A stretch of 64,000 nt of DNA, taken from positions 13,042 to 77,041 of the forward strand of contig CAZDWF010000002.1 of NCBI GenBank assembly GCA_964508895.1, written 5' to 3'. Position numbers and translations under genes: made by a program. Of this stretch, positions 1-8,218 are shown piece by piece (position 1 is the stretch's first letter; each line of letters begins with the position of its first letter). The notes under the pieces were generated by a model, which was given only the letters and a program-made list of their open reading frames with translations, searched no databases and was not told where the DNA came from. This DNA is from M55B132 sp964508895. Lineage in GTDB: Bacteria; Bacteroidota; Bacteroidia; Bacteroidales; B18-G4.

Positions 1-132
1 TTATTTGCTGATAAACTTTCAGGAAAAGCAGGTGGCTTTGGTTTCAGGAATTATTGGGCTAAAACATATTATAATGTAATAAAGGAAGTTGAGAAAAAGA
101 AATACAAACAGTGGAGAAAGCAATTTGAGTAA
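1..132 (+). pseudogene. 3' fragment of secreted protein gene (duplicate)
   Basis: This is the last 43 codons plus stop of the gene that is complete at 2125-2748, in the same frame and with the same sequence. It enters from the window edge, so the rest of this copy is either outside the window or absent. No function is known for the family. Confidence 0.85.
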
Positions 133-137
133 AAAAG

Positions 138-174
138 AAAAGGCTGTCTTGAAATAAATCAGGACAGCCTTTTT
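138..174. terminator. Bidirectional terminator (left copy)
   Basis: An 11-bp perfect stem, AAAAGGCTGTC paired with GACAGCCTTTT, encloses a 14-nt loop. It has A-runs on one side and T-runs on the other, so it can end transcripts from both strands. It lies between two convergent reading frames. Confidence 0.8.
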
Positions 175-185
175 ATTACTATTCT

Positions 186-635
186 TTAATATTTGTCAGG
201 ATAGGGTATTCGGAGTAAAAATCCAAAACTAACAATGATCCCTGATAGATCCAATTCTGACCTGTTGGCTGTCCACCCATTGTACGTGTCAACATCCATT
301 GAACCCATCATGTAGTCAACAGAGAAAACAAAATTAGCGGATTTCCCAACAGATATAGTAGGGCCAAATGTATAACCAAGAAAACTGTCAAACTTCACGT
401 CATTGTCATCAGTAAAACCACCATCTGGTGCCCAGGTGAAGCTTCCGAACATAGGGCCTCCATGCATGCCAATTGTAAAAACAGTAGCAGGTCTGAAACG
501 TACAGCTATATCTCCTCTGTATGTGGGCCCGTAAAAGGCATTGTTATATAGGAATCCACCGCCTCCTGTTATCTCAATAAATACAATTGAAGTGTTGATA
601 GAAACACCAAAATTCATGTGTGGTGTATATGAAGA
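186..635 (-). pseudogene. 5'-truncated outer-membrane protein gene (duplicate)
   Basis: This is identical to the 3' two thirds of the gene at 2802-3449, but homology ends at 635, so the signal peptide and the first part of the mature protein are missing. An internal Met codon at 617 could start a 143-aa product, which would lack an export signal. It is best regarded as a broken copy or an assembly product. Confidence 0.8.
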
Positions 636-677
636 GATGCAATTAAAGATAAACTTGAAAAGGTGAAAGATGAGTAA
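636..677 (+). other. Likely 3' tail of a lost upstream gene
   Basis: Thirteen codons (reading DAIKDKLEKVKDE) and a TAA stop lie in a frame that is closed by TGA at 630-632, inside the repeat copy. The stop overlaps the next gene's start as ATGAGTAA, a classic translational-coupling overlap. This suggests that the upstream neighbour of the CoA ligase was cut at the 635/636 junction. In many Bacteroidota that neighbour is indolepyruvate oxidoreductase subunit beta; that identity is a guess. Confidence 0.45.
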
Positions 678-1965
678 TATGTTTCCAAAAATTGAATATC
701 AGAGTCGTGATAACATCTCTGATTATCAAAATGAAAGATTGCCGGAGTTTTTAAGCTATTTGCAAAATAATTCAACATTTTATAAAAAGCATTTCAGGAA
801 ATATAAAGTTGATATTTTGAAAATAAAAAGTATTTCAGATCTTTCTATAATTCCTGCTACTACTAAAGATGATCTGTATAAGTTTAATCAGGATTTTATT
901 TGCGTGCCAGCTGAAAAAATCATAGATATTGTTACAACTTCAGGAACACTGGGTGATCCGGTTACTTTTGTGATGACAGACAAAGACCTTGATAGGCTAG
1001 CATACAATGAATACGTTTCCTTCTTATGTGCCGGAGGCAGTAAAGATGATATTTACCAGCTGATGACTACTATCGACAGAAGGTTTATGGCAGGATTGGC
1101 ATATTTCCTGGGCGCAAGGAAACTTGGTGCAGGTATTGTTCGCGTAGGAAATGGCATGCCTGAGCTGCAATGGGATACTATAAACAGAGTAAAACCAAAT
1201 TCATTTATTACAGTTCCTTCATTTTTACTTAAGCTGATTGAATGGGCAGAGGAAAATGGAATAGATTATAAATCTGCTTCTGTTGAAAAGGCCATTTGTA
1301 TTGGTGAACCCTTGAGAAACCCGGATTTTTCGTTGACAACACTTGGAGAAAAGATCAAAGAAAAATGGGATATTAAACTATACTCAACTTATGCATCAAC
1401 TGAGATGGCGACCGCATTCACTGAATGTGAATATGCATGTGGTGGTCACCATCATCCTGAATTGATTATCGTTGAATTTCTTGATGAAAATGACAATCCT
1501 GTTAAAGAAGGAGAGGCCGGTGAAGTTACAATCACTACTTTGGGTGTGGAAGGTATACCTTTATTAAGGTTTAAAACAGGAGATATTTGCTATCACTTTA
1601 ACGACCCATGTAAATGTGGTAGAACAACAATGAGGTTAGGACCTGTCATAGGACGTATGAAACAAATGATCAAGTTTAAAGGTACTACTCTTTACCCCCC
1701 TGCATTGTACGATATATTGGATAATATTCCGGAAATCCGCCATTATGTTGTGGAAGTTTATACTAATGATATAGGAACTGATGAGATAATGATCCGTATT
1801 GATACTAAAGAAATGAGTGCTGATTTTGAAAAAAGACTTAAGGACCATTTCAGGGCAAAATTGCGCGTGGCACCAGTAATCAGCTTTGAAAGTCAGAAAG
1901 ATATTGAAAAGATAAAGTTCCCTGAAGAAAATAGAAAAGCTATTAGCTTTATTGATAGAAGGTAG
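670..1965 (+). CDS. Phenylacetate-CoA ligase family (PaaK-like) AMP-forming enzyme
   Basis: This 431-aa protein belongs to the adenylate-forming PaaK family, which activates an aryl or aryl-acetic acid to its CoA thioester with ATP in the cytoplasm. The nucleotide loop TTSGTLGDP is at residues 89-97, the adenylate motif YASTEM at 241-246 and TGD at 303-305. Cysteines near 253, 257, 314 and 316 resemble the metal-binding set of PaaK relatives. Length is normal for the family (about 430). The ATG overlaps the stop of a preceding frame, and a TGA at 664-666 rules out an earlier start. In anaerobic Bacteroidota such ligases usually follow indolepyruvate:ferredoxin oxidoreductase genes, so arylacetate made from aromatic amino acids is a plausible substrate; this is inference. 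Confidence 0.85.
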   Translation: MSNMFPKIEYQSRDNISDYQNERLPEFLSYLQNNSTFYKKHFRKYKVDILKIKSISDLSIIPATTKDDLYKFNQDFICVPAEKIIDIVTTSGTLGDPVTFVMTDKDLDRLAYNEYVSFLCAGGSKDDIYQLMTTIDRRFMAGLAYFLGARKLGAGIVRVGNGMPELQWDTINRVKPNSFITVPSFLLKLIEWAEENGIDYKSASVEKAICIGEPLRNPDFSLTTLGEKIKEKWDIKLYSTYASTEMATAFTECEYACGGHHHPELIIVEFLDENDNPVKEGEAGEVTITTLGVEGIPLLRFKTGDICYHFNDPCKCGRTTMRLGPVIGRMKQMIKFKGTTLYPPALYDILDNIPEIRHYVVEVYTNDIGTDEIMIRIDTKEMSADFEKRLKDHFRAKLRVAPVISFESQKDIEKIKFPEENRKAISFIDRR

Positions 1966-1990
1966 TGTTTAGCCATTAGTGTTTAGTAAT
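1963..1990. repeat. Heptad array (TAGTGTT/TAGCCAT type)
   Basis: Four consecutive 7-nt words begin with TAG. The first TAG is the stop codon of the ligase gene. The period is exactly 7, while the last four positions of each word vary. Confidence 0.7.
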
Positions 1991-2124
1991 ATTATTGATT
2001 ATATTTGATCTGGTATTTTGTTGATCATTTATTAATTCTATAAGCACTCAATAATAATAGATTATTAGCTCACTGCCAATACCCCAATAACTATCTGTTA
2101 AAATCGAACATAAACATCAATATT

Positions 2125-2748
2125 ATGAAAAAATTAATTCTAATTCTCGCTTTGGTACTTTATTTTGCACCAACAGCTTTCAGTCAAAATGTGACAAATA
2201 TATTTAACTTAAGCAGCTGTACCTGGTACGGACTGGATTTTTCAAAGGTCAAACTGATAGGTTCTGAAGGATTTAATGATACCCAGGCCATCAAAGATCA
2301 GTTTTTTAGTTCCTGGAATTACCTGGTACTTAATGAACCTGAAAAATATAACATCGGAAAAGCTTTTAATAAACAAAATGTAGATTATTACCTCGATGTT
2401 ATTAATGAAAGGAACAAGTTGCCTGAGATAGATGATCTGGTTACAGCTGACAATAATTACAGTATTTCTGAGGATGAAGTGAAATCAATAATTAGTGAGT
2501 ATAGATCTGAGGGTAAATCAGGTATGGGAATAGTTTTCATTATGGAATCCTTTAATAAATATATAGAGGAAGGGACCATGTGGGTTACTTTTTTTGATAT
2601 AGAAAGCAGAAAGGTTTTATTTGCTGATAAACTTTCAGGAAAAGCAGGTGGCTTTGGTTTCAGGAATTATTGGGCTAAAACATATTATAATGTAATAAAG
2701 GAAGTTGAGAAAAAGAAATACAAACAGTGGAGAAAGCAATTTGAGTAA
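2125..2748 (+). CDS. Secreted protein of unknown function
   Basis: This 207-aa protein has a clear Sec signal peptide (MKKLILILALVLYFAPTAFS, cleavage near 21) and a mixed alpha/beta mature part with no motif I recognise. The ATG is preceded by an AT-rich spacer. The gene ends at a strong bidirectional terminator shared with the convergent gene at 2802-3449. Its last 43 codons are repeated at the left window edge. It resembles the secreted protein at 3642-4250 in size, signal peptide and a C-terminal region rich in Lys and Gly, but I cannot show homology by eye. Expected location is the periplasm or outer membrane. Confidence 0.75.
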   Translation: MKKLILILALVLYFAPTAFSQNVTNIFNLSSCTWYGLDFSKVKLIGSEGFNDTQAIKDQFFSSWNYLVLNEPEKYNIGKAFNKQNVDYYLDVINERNKLPEIDDLVTADNNYSISEDEVKSIISEYRSEGKSGMGIVFIMESFNKYIEEGTMWVTFFDIESRKVLFADKLSGKAGGFGFRNYWAKTYYNVIKEVEKKKYKQWRKQFE

Positions 2749-3251
2749 AAAAGAAAAGGCTGTCTTGAAATAAATCAGGACAGCCTTTTTATTACTATTC
2801 TTTAATATTTGTCAGGATAGGGTATTCGGAGTAAAAATCCAAAACTAACAATGATCCCTGATAGATCCAATTCTGACCTGTTGGCTGTCCACCCATTGTA
2901 CGTGTCAACATCCATTGAACCCATCATGTAGTCAACAGAGAAAACAAAATTAGCGGATTTCCCAACAGATATAGTAGGGCCAAATGTATAACCAAGAAAA
3001 CTGTCAAACTTCACGTCATTGTCATCAGTAAAACCACCATCTGGTGCCCAGGTGAAGCTTCCGAACATAGGGCCTCCATGCATGCCAATTGTAAAAACAG
3101 TAGCAGGTCTGAAACGTACAGCTATATCTCCTCTGTATGTGGGCCCGTAAAAGGCATTGTTATATAGGAATCCACCGCCTCCTGTTATCTCAATAAATAC
3201 AATTGAAGTGTTGATAGAAACACCAAAATTCATGTGTGGTGTATATGAAGA
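2617..3251. repeat. Exact 635-bp direct repeat, right copy
   Basis: This is the partner of the repeat at 1-635. Here both genes it touches are complete: the plus-strand gene ending at 2748 and the minus-strand gene starting at 3449. This copy is therefore the parental arrangement and the left one is the derived or artefactual copy. Confidence 0.95.
2754..2790. terminator. Bidirectional terminator between convergent genes
   Basis: This is the same 11-bp stem with T-runs on both strands as at 138-174. It starts 5 nt after the stop at 2748 and lies 11 nt before the stop of the minus-strand gene at 2802, so it can serve both. Confidence 0.85.
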
Positions 3252-3449
3252 TCCTCCGCTTATCTCATCATATCTTATAGACCAGAAGGTTCCGCTTCCT
3301 GTATTTGATACCTGGAACCCATCCATGTTAATACTAACCAGGAAGCTGGCCGGACTTACATTCATGATGAAACTAACAGGAGATTGAGCTGAAACAGAAT
3401 TGACAAAAAGAAAGGAACAAATGATAAAAGTGGCAAATAACTTTTTCAT
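2802..3449 (-). CDS. Probable outer-membrane beta-barrel protein
   Basis: This 215-aa protein begins with a signal peptide (MKKLFATFIICSFLFVNSVS, cleaved after AQ). The rest is rich in Gly, Phe, Tyr and alternating hydrophobic residues (for example FGVSINTSIVFIEITGGGG) and ends in a beta-strand-like segment and PYPDKY. This fits a small eight-stranded outer-membrane barrel. I chose the ATG at 3449, since the frame stays open further up but only from a TTG inside a repeat and would bury the signal peptide. A truncated identical copy occurs at 186-635. No specific function can be assigned. Confidence 0.7.
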   Translation of the reverse strand: MKKLFATFIICSFLFVNSVSAQSPVSFIMNVSPASFLVSINMDGFQVSNTGSGTFWSIRYDEISGGSSYTPHMNFGVSINTSIVFIEITGGGGFLYNNAFYGPTYRGDIAVRFRPATVFTIGMHGGPMFGSFTWAPDGGFTDDNDVKFDSFLGYTFGPTISVGKSANFVFSVDYMMGSMDVDTYNGWTANRSELDLSGIIVSFGFLLRIPYPDKY

Positions 3450-3497
3450 ATCAGATAAATTTGGATTAACAAGTTTTTTATAAAAATAAAAAAAAAA

Positions 3498-3532
3498 GAT
3501 ACAAGATGCAAGATACAAGATGCAGTTGCAAG
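3498..3532. repeat. Heptad array (GATACAA/GATGCAA type)
   Basis: Five words with exact 7-nt period alternate GATACAA and GATGCAA and then decay. The array sits about 50 nt upstream of the outer-membrane gene that starts at 3449 on the minus strand. Confidence 0.75.
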
Positions 3533-3641
3533 TAAATGTTTATATTTTTTATTAAATTTACTGATAGCAAATTCTCCAATTATTTTTACTATTTTTAACA
3601 CAATGGAAGTTGTGAATATTAATTAAATAAAACTTGGAATT

Positions 3642-4250
3642 ATGAAGAAGCTTATAGTTGTATTACTGTGTGTTATTGCATTTGTGTTTAGTTCAAACGC
3701 TCAAAAGGTCAAAGTTAAACAGGGAGATCTCAACTTTTTAAAAGGTCAAACAGAACTACATGTGAAGTTTGTTTACGATAATTTGGGAGTGGGAAAGTTT
3801 GACAAAGAAGAGGACTATGTTAATAAAAAAGTTAGGGATTATAATAAGAAAGAACCAGGAAGAGGTGATGCCTGGCATAAAGCATGGATTGCTGACAGGG
3901 ACGAGCATTATGAAGTAAAATTTGAAGAATTAATGAATGAATACCTTGATAAGATCAACCTCCAGATTGGTAATCATTATACTGATGCAAAGTATACTTT
4001 GATTTTCGATACTTATTTTATAGAGCCGGGATATAATATTGGTATAAGCAGGAGAAATGCATATATATCTGCTAAAGCCATTTTTGTGGAAACAGCAAAC
4101 CCTGATAAAATTTTATGTATCATCGATTTGATCAAGGCTCCCGGAAGAACATACGGCGGTAGTGATTATGACACAGGAGTTCGTATTGGTGAAGCCTATG
4201 CAAAATGTGGTAAAACTTTTGCAGGTTTTATTTTGAAAAAGCTTAAGTAG
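3642..4250 (+). CDS. Secreted protein of unknown function
   Basis: This 202-aa protein has a Sec signal peptide (MKKLIVVLLCVIAFVFSSNA, cleavage near QKVK). The mature protein is basic at both ends, with a charged region around residues 50-95 and a Gly/Tyr-containing segment near 165-180. I recognise no catalytic motif. It lies upstream of the acyltransferase at 4297 with a 46-nt gap that contains a promoter-like box, so the two may be transcribed separately. Location is likely periplasmic. Confidence 0.7.
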   Translation: MKKLIVVLLCVIAFVFSSNAQKVKVKQGDLNFLKGQTELHVKFVYDNLGVGKFDKEEDYVNKKVRDYNKKEPGRGDAWHKAWIADRDEHYEVKFEELMNEYLDKINLQIGNHYTDAKYTLIFDTYFIEPGYNIGISRRNAYISAKAIFVETANPDKILCIIDLIKAPGRTYGGSDYDTGVRIGEAYAKCGKTFAGFILKKLK

Positions 4251-4258
4251 TATTTTAC

Positions 4259-4266
4259 TAACTTTG
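4259..4266 (+). promoter_or_regulatory. Candidate -7 promoter box TAACTTTG
   Basis: The sequence matches the Bacteroidota -7 consensus TAnnTTTG and lies 30 nt before the acyltransferase start. A TTTTG lies 23 nt upstream, a little farther than the usual -33 spacing. Confidence 0.4.
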
Positions 4267-4296
4267 CCACTTCTATTATTTTAAATAGAGGTATTC

Positions 4297-5424
4297 ATGA
4301 CAGATATTGAATTAAAACCTTATTCAGAACAGGAAGTTCCTGAAATAATGAAACGTATTGTTTCGGATGAAAACTTTCCTGTATTGATTCCCTATGCTTT
4401 TCCCGACAGAGAAGTATCTGAAATTGCAGATATTTTACTAAGCTGTAAATCAACAAGAGATTTCCAGAGGAGGTTTATGGCTAATATGATACGATCAATT
4501 GTACAAAGAAGCTCAACGGATTATACAACCAGCGGAACTGAAAATATTGATCCTGAAAAATCATATCTATATATAGGAAACCACAGGGATATTATTCTCG
4601 ATTCAGGAATGTTACAGGTTTTGCTTATTGACCTTGATCTTGAAACCAGCGAAATGTCGATCGGGAAAAACCTGATGGTTAACGATCTTATTTCAGACCT
4701 GGGTAAAGCAAATAAAATGATCCCTGTTGAAAGGAGCGGAACAGCCAGGGAGCTACTGCGATCGTCTTCAGTGCTTTCTAATTATATCAGGAAGTCGGTT
4801 ACAGAAAAAGGTATGTCGGTATGGATTGCTCAGAGAAATGGAAGGGCTAAAGACGGAAATGATAGAACTGAAAGTGCCCTTTTAAAAATGCTTAATATGA
4901 GTGGCAAGGGCAGCATTGTTGATGATTTCAAAGACCTGAATATTGTCCCTGTAAGCACATCTTATGAGATAGAACCATGCGATGTTCTTAAGGTTCAGGA
5001 AATTTATGAGACAACCAAGGGGCAGTATGTGAAAAAACCAGGGGAAGATACTAAGAGTATGGCTACCGGATTAATCCAGCCCAAAGGCAAAATCCATATG
5101 AGAATTGGTAATGTTATTAATTATAAACTATCTGATATTGATAATAAGAAAAACATCAATGAGAGCTTTAATGCATTATCAGGAATAATTGATAAAGAAA
5201 TATACAGGAACTATAAGCTATGGCCTTCCAATTATGTTGCATATGATATGCTATTTGGTGAGAGATTTAAAGATCAGTATACTTCTGAGGAAAAATCTTC
5301 TTTCCTGGAATATTATAATGCCAGCCTTGGCAAACTTATTGGAGAAAGAGAAAAGCTATCGGATCACTTCCTGAAAATGTACTCTTTTCCTGTTATCAAT
5401 AAAATTGAATCAGGACTTATTTAA
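4297..5424 (+). CDS. Glycerol-3-phosphate/lysophosphatidate acyltransferase-like protein
   Basis: This 375-aa protein carries the acyltransferase block-I motif in the form NHRDIILD (residues 95-102; canonical NHxxxxD), which supplies the catalytic His and Asp that transfer acyl chains to a glycerolipid. A region around 165-180 with IAQRNGRAKDG plays the part of the FPEG-like substrate block. The protein is longer than PlsC (about 240 aa) and resembles uncharacterised acyltransferases common in Bacteroidota. AGAGG a few bases before the ATG may be a weak ribosome site. The gene ends with an 8-nt overlap of the convergent phosphatase gene. The exact acceptor lipid is unknown. Confidence 0.65.
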   Translation: MTDIELKPYSEQEVPEIMKRIVSDENFPVLIPYAFPDREVSEIADILLSCKSTRDFQRRFMANMIRSIVQRSSTDYTTSGTENIDPEKSYLYIGNHRDIILDSGMLQVLLIDLDLETSEMSIGKNLMVNDLISDLGKANKMIPVERSGTARELLRSSSVLSNYIRKSVTEKGMSVWIAQRNGRAKDGNDRTESALLKMLNMSGKGSIVDDFKDLNIVPVSTSYEIEPCDVLKVQEIYETTKGQYVKKPGEDTKSMATGLIQPKGKIHMRIGNVINYKLSDIDNKKNINESFNALSGIIDKEIYRNYKLWPSNYVAYDMLFGERFKDQYTSEEKSSFLEYYNASLGKLIGEREKLSDHFLKMYSFPVINKIESGLI

Positions 5425-6892
5425 CAATTTTACTCTTATCGATTTTGGGCTCTGCCTTTTTATACTTATCCCAAATACTGAAAATTGATTGTGCTATTTC
5501 AGTATTGTTGATGTATGCATTACGGTTGTAATCAGTTTCATCAGCATAACGCAGGAATAATTCACTGCCTGGTCCTTTTGCAAAAAATGGAATTAAATGA
5601 TTGGTATGGTTTCTACTGAGAAACTGATGACCAGGAAGCTTCCCTTTTCCATTATTTTCTACCTGGTAATTTTTTGGAAGATCATCTCCGGGATAATCTG
5701 GTCCGACAAGGTAACCGGTTTCATGATCTCCTGTCACGATAAGCAATGTTTCATCCCAGCTGCTGTTTTCTTCTATCCATTTAATGACTGCTTTAACGGA
5801 ATTGTTAAAATCATCCTCTTCTTCAATAACCCTTTCAATCATATTTCCATGTCCTGCCCAATCTACAGCACCCCCTTCTATCATTACAAGAAATCCATTC
5901 TTGTTGTTGCCTAATACGTTTAAAGCAGCTTGAGTCATATCTTTCAGTGTAGGTACATTTTTGTTGAAAGCAAGTTCGAAAGGCATGGTCTCATCCGTCC
6001 TTAAGTTCATTCGTCTCAATCCTTGCAGTGTAGAATGTGCATTAGGTATTCCTATTAATCTTTTAGGAGCTTTTCCTTCAGCCAGGTTTACAAATTCAAT
6101 GCTATCAGAAATTAATACCCATGGATCAGGATTGCCATCACCATCAATATCCTGCACAATATTATTTTCGTTTATTGTTGTGGAATCAAATTGAGCCACT
6201 CCATTTTTTAAATTGTTCCACGTACCTATTCCTCCGACATGATCTGCCTCTATAATAGTATCTGAATGTTCTGCATTATCATTATAATAGGGATGTCCAC
6301 ATCCCATAATCACACTAAATTTACTGTCGATGATCATTTCATTTGCTATTTGAGAGTAATTATAACGACTGATATTATGAGCTCCCAAACATGCTGGAGT
6401 AGCGTGAGAAAGAGGAACAGAGCTTACAACTCCAACAGATTTTCCCAACTCAATTGCACGGTCTGCAATGCTTCTTAAATAGGATGAATCAATATCTACT
6501 CCAACAGCTTTCATTGCAGCTTTTTTTCCTGTGTACATTGAAGTTGCAGCAGCAGCAGATCCTGTAAATCCCTGTTTTACATATTCCTGATCAGTCCATG
6601 CAGGTTCAGAGATATATCCTGTATGATAATTCTTAAGATCATTACTTCCTTGAATTTTAGAAGTAATTGCAGGGTATGTACTCATAAACAAATTCACATC
6701 AAATTTTTGATATGCTTGAGATTCAGCTACCCCATCCATGAAATAATTAGTTGCCAGAATATGATTTTCACCACAGCCATCACTGATCATCAGGATTATA
6801 TTTTTAGGATAAGTTTGAGTTTTTTCAGCATATTTTTCGCAGGATGCCAGAAAACTTAAAGCTAGTATAAGAAACAGAAATTTTTTAATCAT
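5417..6892 (-). CDS. Alkaline phosphatase (PhoA superfamily) lipoprotein
   Basis: This 491-aa protein begins with a lipoprotein signal ending LASC (Cys18), so it is anchored in the envelope. Metal and catalytic motifs of the alkaline phosphatase superfamily are present: ISDG with Asp38, nucleophile Ser112 in TGSAAAATSMYTGKKA, VDWAGHGN, GDHETG and a late His in HTNH. It hydrolyses phosphate monoesters outside the cytoplasm. In Escherichia coli PhoA the residue before the nucleophile Ser is Asp; here it is Gly, which could change activity or specificity. The gene is monocistronic and convergent with the acyltransferase gene, overlapping it by 8 nt. Confidence 0.85.
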   Translation of the reverse strand: MIKKFLFLILALSFLASCEKYAEKTQTYPKNIILMISDGCGENHILATNYFMDGVAESQAYQKFDVNLFMSTYPAITSKIQGSNDLKNYHTGYISEPAWTDQEYVKQGFTGSAAAATSMYTGKKAAMKAVGVDIDSSYLRSIADRAIELGKSVGVVSSVPLSHATPACLGAHNISRYNYSQIANEMIIDSKFSVIMGCGHPYYNDNAEHSDTIIEADHVGGIGTWNNLKNGVAQFDSTTINENNIVQDIDGDGNPDPWVLISDSIEFVNLAEGKAPKRLIGIPNAHSTLQGLRRMNLRTDETMPFELAFNKNVPTLKDMTQAALNVLGNNKNGFLVMIEGGAVDWAGHGNMIERVIEEEDDFNNSVKAVIKWIEENSSWDETLLIVTGDHETGYLVGPDYPGDDLPKNYQVENNGKGKLPGHQFLSRNHTNHLIPFFAKGPGSELFLRYADETDYNRNAYINNTEIAQSIFSIWDKYKKAEPKIDKSKIVK

Positions 6893-6948
6893 AGTTCCGG
6901 GGTTTTTGTAAAATTACATATTTCTAATGACCAAATATTCAAATATTT

Positions 6949-7704
6949 CTAAAACAGATAAGGAATAAATACTTTCCGCTTTCCAGGATAGTCAGGAAAT
7001 CTCTCTTTATACCACTTATGATGACTTATAGCCCTTGGAATTAGATTGGCTGCAGTCCATACTGCAAAGGAAACACCTGCAATATTCCACATCATAATCG
7101 CATAGCCAACCCATTCAATGATCTCTCCAAAATGGTTAGGACAGGATACTTTGTTAAAAAGACCACCGTAAGGAATTTGATATTTGCAAGGATCACTTTT
7201 CCGGAGGTTTATAAGTTTGCTGTCCGCACTAATATTGATTGCAGCTCCAATAAAAAATACAATTGCACCAGCAATAAATGGAATGGAGTAGATCCAACTA
7301 TCCGCATAATCAGCAAAATTACCCAGGAAGTAACCCAGTATAAAGCCATTTACAAGATTGAAGAAGATAGCCAGCATCACTATTAAAATTGGCATTTTCT
7401 TGCCTCTGGTTTTAAGCCTGAAGGGGAAAATAAATACTCTGTGAATATAGTGTAGTGTATAGATTCCATAAAATATCCAGGATAGAAGTGCTTTTTCTGC
7501 ATTTCCGGTAAAAAAGAAAATACCTGGAACTATCAAAGCAGGAAGCTCCATAATAAACCATCCCATCTTATTATTGATCATCGGACCCCAGCCTGACTTT
7601 GTATGCCGACCATAAGGAGCAGGAATTTTGAGTAAAAGCAGGAAAGTAAGTATACCTATACCAATCCAGATCCAGATAATTATATGAAATGTACTTTGTG
7701 TCAT
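6949..7704 (-). CDS. Steroid 5-alpha-reductase-like membrane protein
   Basis: This 251-aa polytopic protein has about six hydrophobic segments. Its C-terminal domain carries the family signature CPNHFGEIIEWVGYA and ends in FPDYPGKRKVFIPYLF, as in 3-oxo-5-alpha-steroid 4-dehydrogenases and the DUF1295 relatives. These enzymes use NADPH to reduce a double bond in a sterol or lipid at the membrane. Bacteroidota homologues are uncharacterised, so the substrate is open. The ATG at 7704 was chosen because a TACATTTG box lies 15 nt upstream of it; the longer frame would read through that box. Confidence 0.75.
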   Translation of the reverse strand: MTQSTFHIIIWIWIGIGILTFLLLLKIPAPYGRHTKSGWGPMINNKMGWFIMELPALIVPGIFFFTGNAEKALLSWIFYGIYTLHYIHRVFIFPFRLKTRGKKMPILIVMLAIFFNLVNGFILGYFLGNFADYADSWIYSIPFIAGAIVFFIGAAINISADSKLINLRKSDPCKYQIPYGGLFNKVSCPNHFGEIIEWVGYAIMMWNIAGVSFAVWTAANLIPRAISHHKWYKERFPDYPGKRKVFIPYLF

Positions 7705-7719
7705 TCGTGGAATTTTATT

Positions 7720-7727
7720 CAAATGTA
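7720..7727 (-). promoter_or_regulatory. Candidate -7 promoter box TACATTTG
   Basis: This is a perfect TAnnTTTG match on the minus strand, 15 nt before the start of the reductase-like gene. No clear TTTG at the -33 position. Confidence 0.4.
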
Positions 7728-7751
7728 AGAAAAAGTGATGTGATGAAGTTT

Positions 7752-7789
7752 TTAACCGCAATAGACGCAAAGGAAGGCGCAATGGACGC
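7752..7789. repeat. 38-nt inverted repeat, left arm (GxxExxY cassette)
   Basis: This arm contains AACCGCAATAGACGCAAAGG and pairs with 8181-8218 in inverted orientation with one mismatch (7784 against 8186). Its inner edge is the last base of the TAG stop of the GxxExxY gene. Confidence 0.9.
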
Positions 7790-8166
7790 TATAGATTTAG
7801 TGCAATACGTCGAACGCCTTGTTTCATAAGTGCAACGTTAAAATTGATAAGTAATCCAAGTTTACAATTTGAGAGTTTCAGATATGTTAAGACTTGAGCT
7901 AGATGTACATCATTAATAGCCTCAACTGATTTTACTTCGATTACTACTTTATGTTCAACTAATAAATCAACTCTATAGCCAATTTCCATTACTACATTTT
8001 CAAAAACCAAGGGCAATGACTTTTGTTTCTCAACATAGAGGTTTGATTGCTTTAATTTATAAAATAGGCATTCCTCATAAGAGCTTTCAAGTAATCCTGG
8101 TCCTAAAGCTTTATGAATTTCAAGAGCGGCGAAGTATGTTATTCTGGATATTTCATTTTCATTCAT
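7789..8166 (-). CDS. GxxExxY family protein
   Basis: This 125-aa protein shows the family signature GPGLLESSYEECL (residues about 22-34) and a later PD-(D/E)xK-like core: ...YRVDLLVEHKVVIEVKS, with Asp, Glu and Lys in nuclease-like spacing. Families of this type (TIGR04256) are abundant in Bacteroidota and their role is unsettled; a nuclease fold is plausible. I use the ATG at 8166; a TTG at 8187 is also in frame but lies inside the flanking repeat. The gene exactly fills the space between two inverted 38-nt repeats, which looks like a small movable cassette. Confidence 0.8.
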   Translation of the reverse strand: MNENEISRITYFAALEIHKALGPGLLESSYEECLFYKLKQSNLYVEKQKSLPLVFENVVMEIGYRVDLLVEHKVVIEVKSVEAINDVHLAQVLTYLKLSNCKLGLLINFNVALMKQGVRRIALNL

Positions 8167-8180
8167 ATTATGAACTCTTT

Positions 8181-8218
8181 GCGTCAATTGCGCCTTCCTT
8201 TGCGTCTATTGCGGTTAA
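8181..8218. repeat. 38-nt inverted repeat, right arm (GxxExxY cassette)
   Basis: This is the reverse complement of 7752-7789 with one mismatch. It lies 15 nt upstream of the GxxExxY ATG. A decayed half copy of the same sequence is at 29434-29457 without the gene. Confidence 0.9.

Larger units (their letters stand above)
1..635. repeat. Exact 635-bp direct repeat, left copy
   Basis: Bases 1-635 are identical to 2617-3251 (offset 2616) as far as I can compare by eye. The copy holds the 3' end of a secreted-protein gene, a bidirectional terminator and a 5'-truncated outer-membrane gene. Identity stops after GAAGA at 631-635. It may be a very recent tandem duplication with a 2616-bp unit, or an artefact at a contig end; sequence alone cannot decide. 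Confidence 0.95.

Noticed and set aside
3450..3518. TTG-started extension of the outer-membrane gene
   Set aside because: It would put 23 residues encoded by a heptad array before a normal signal peptide.
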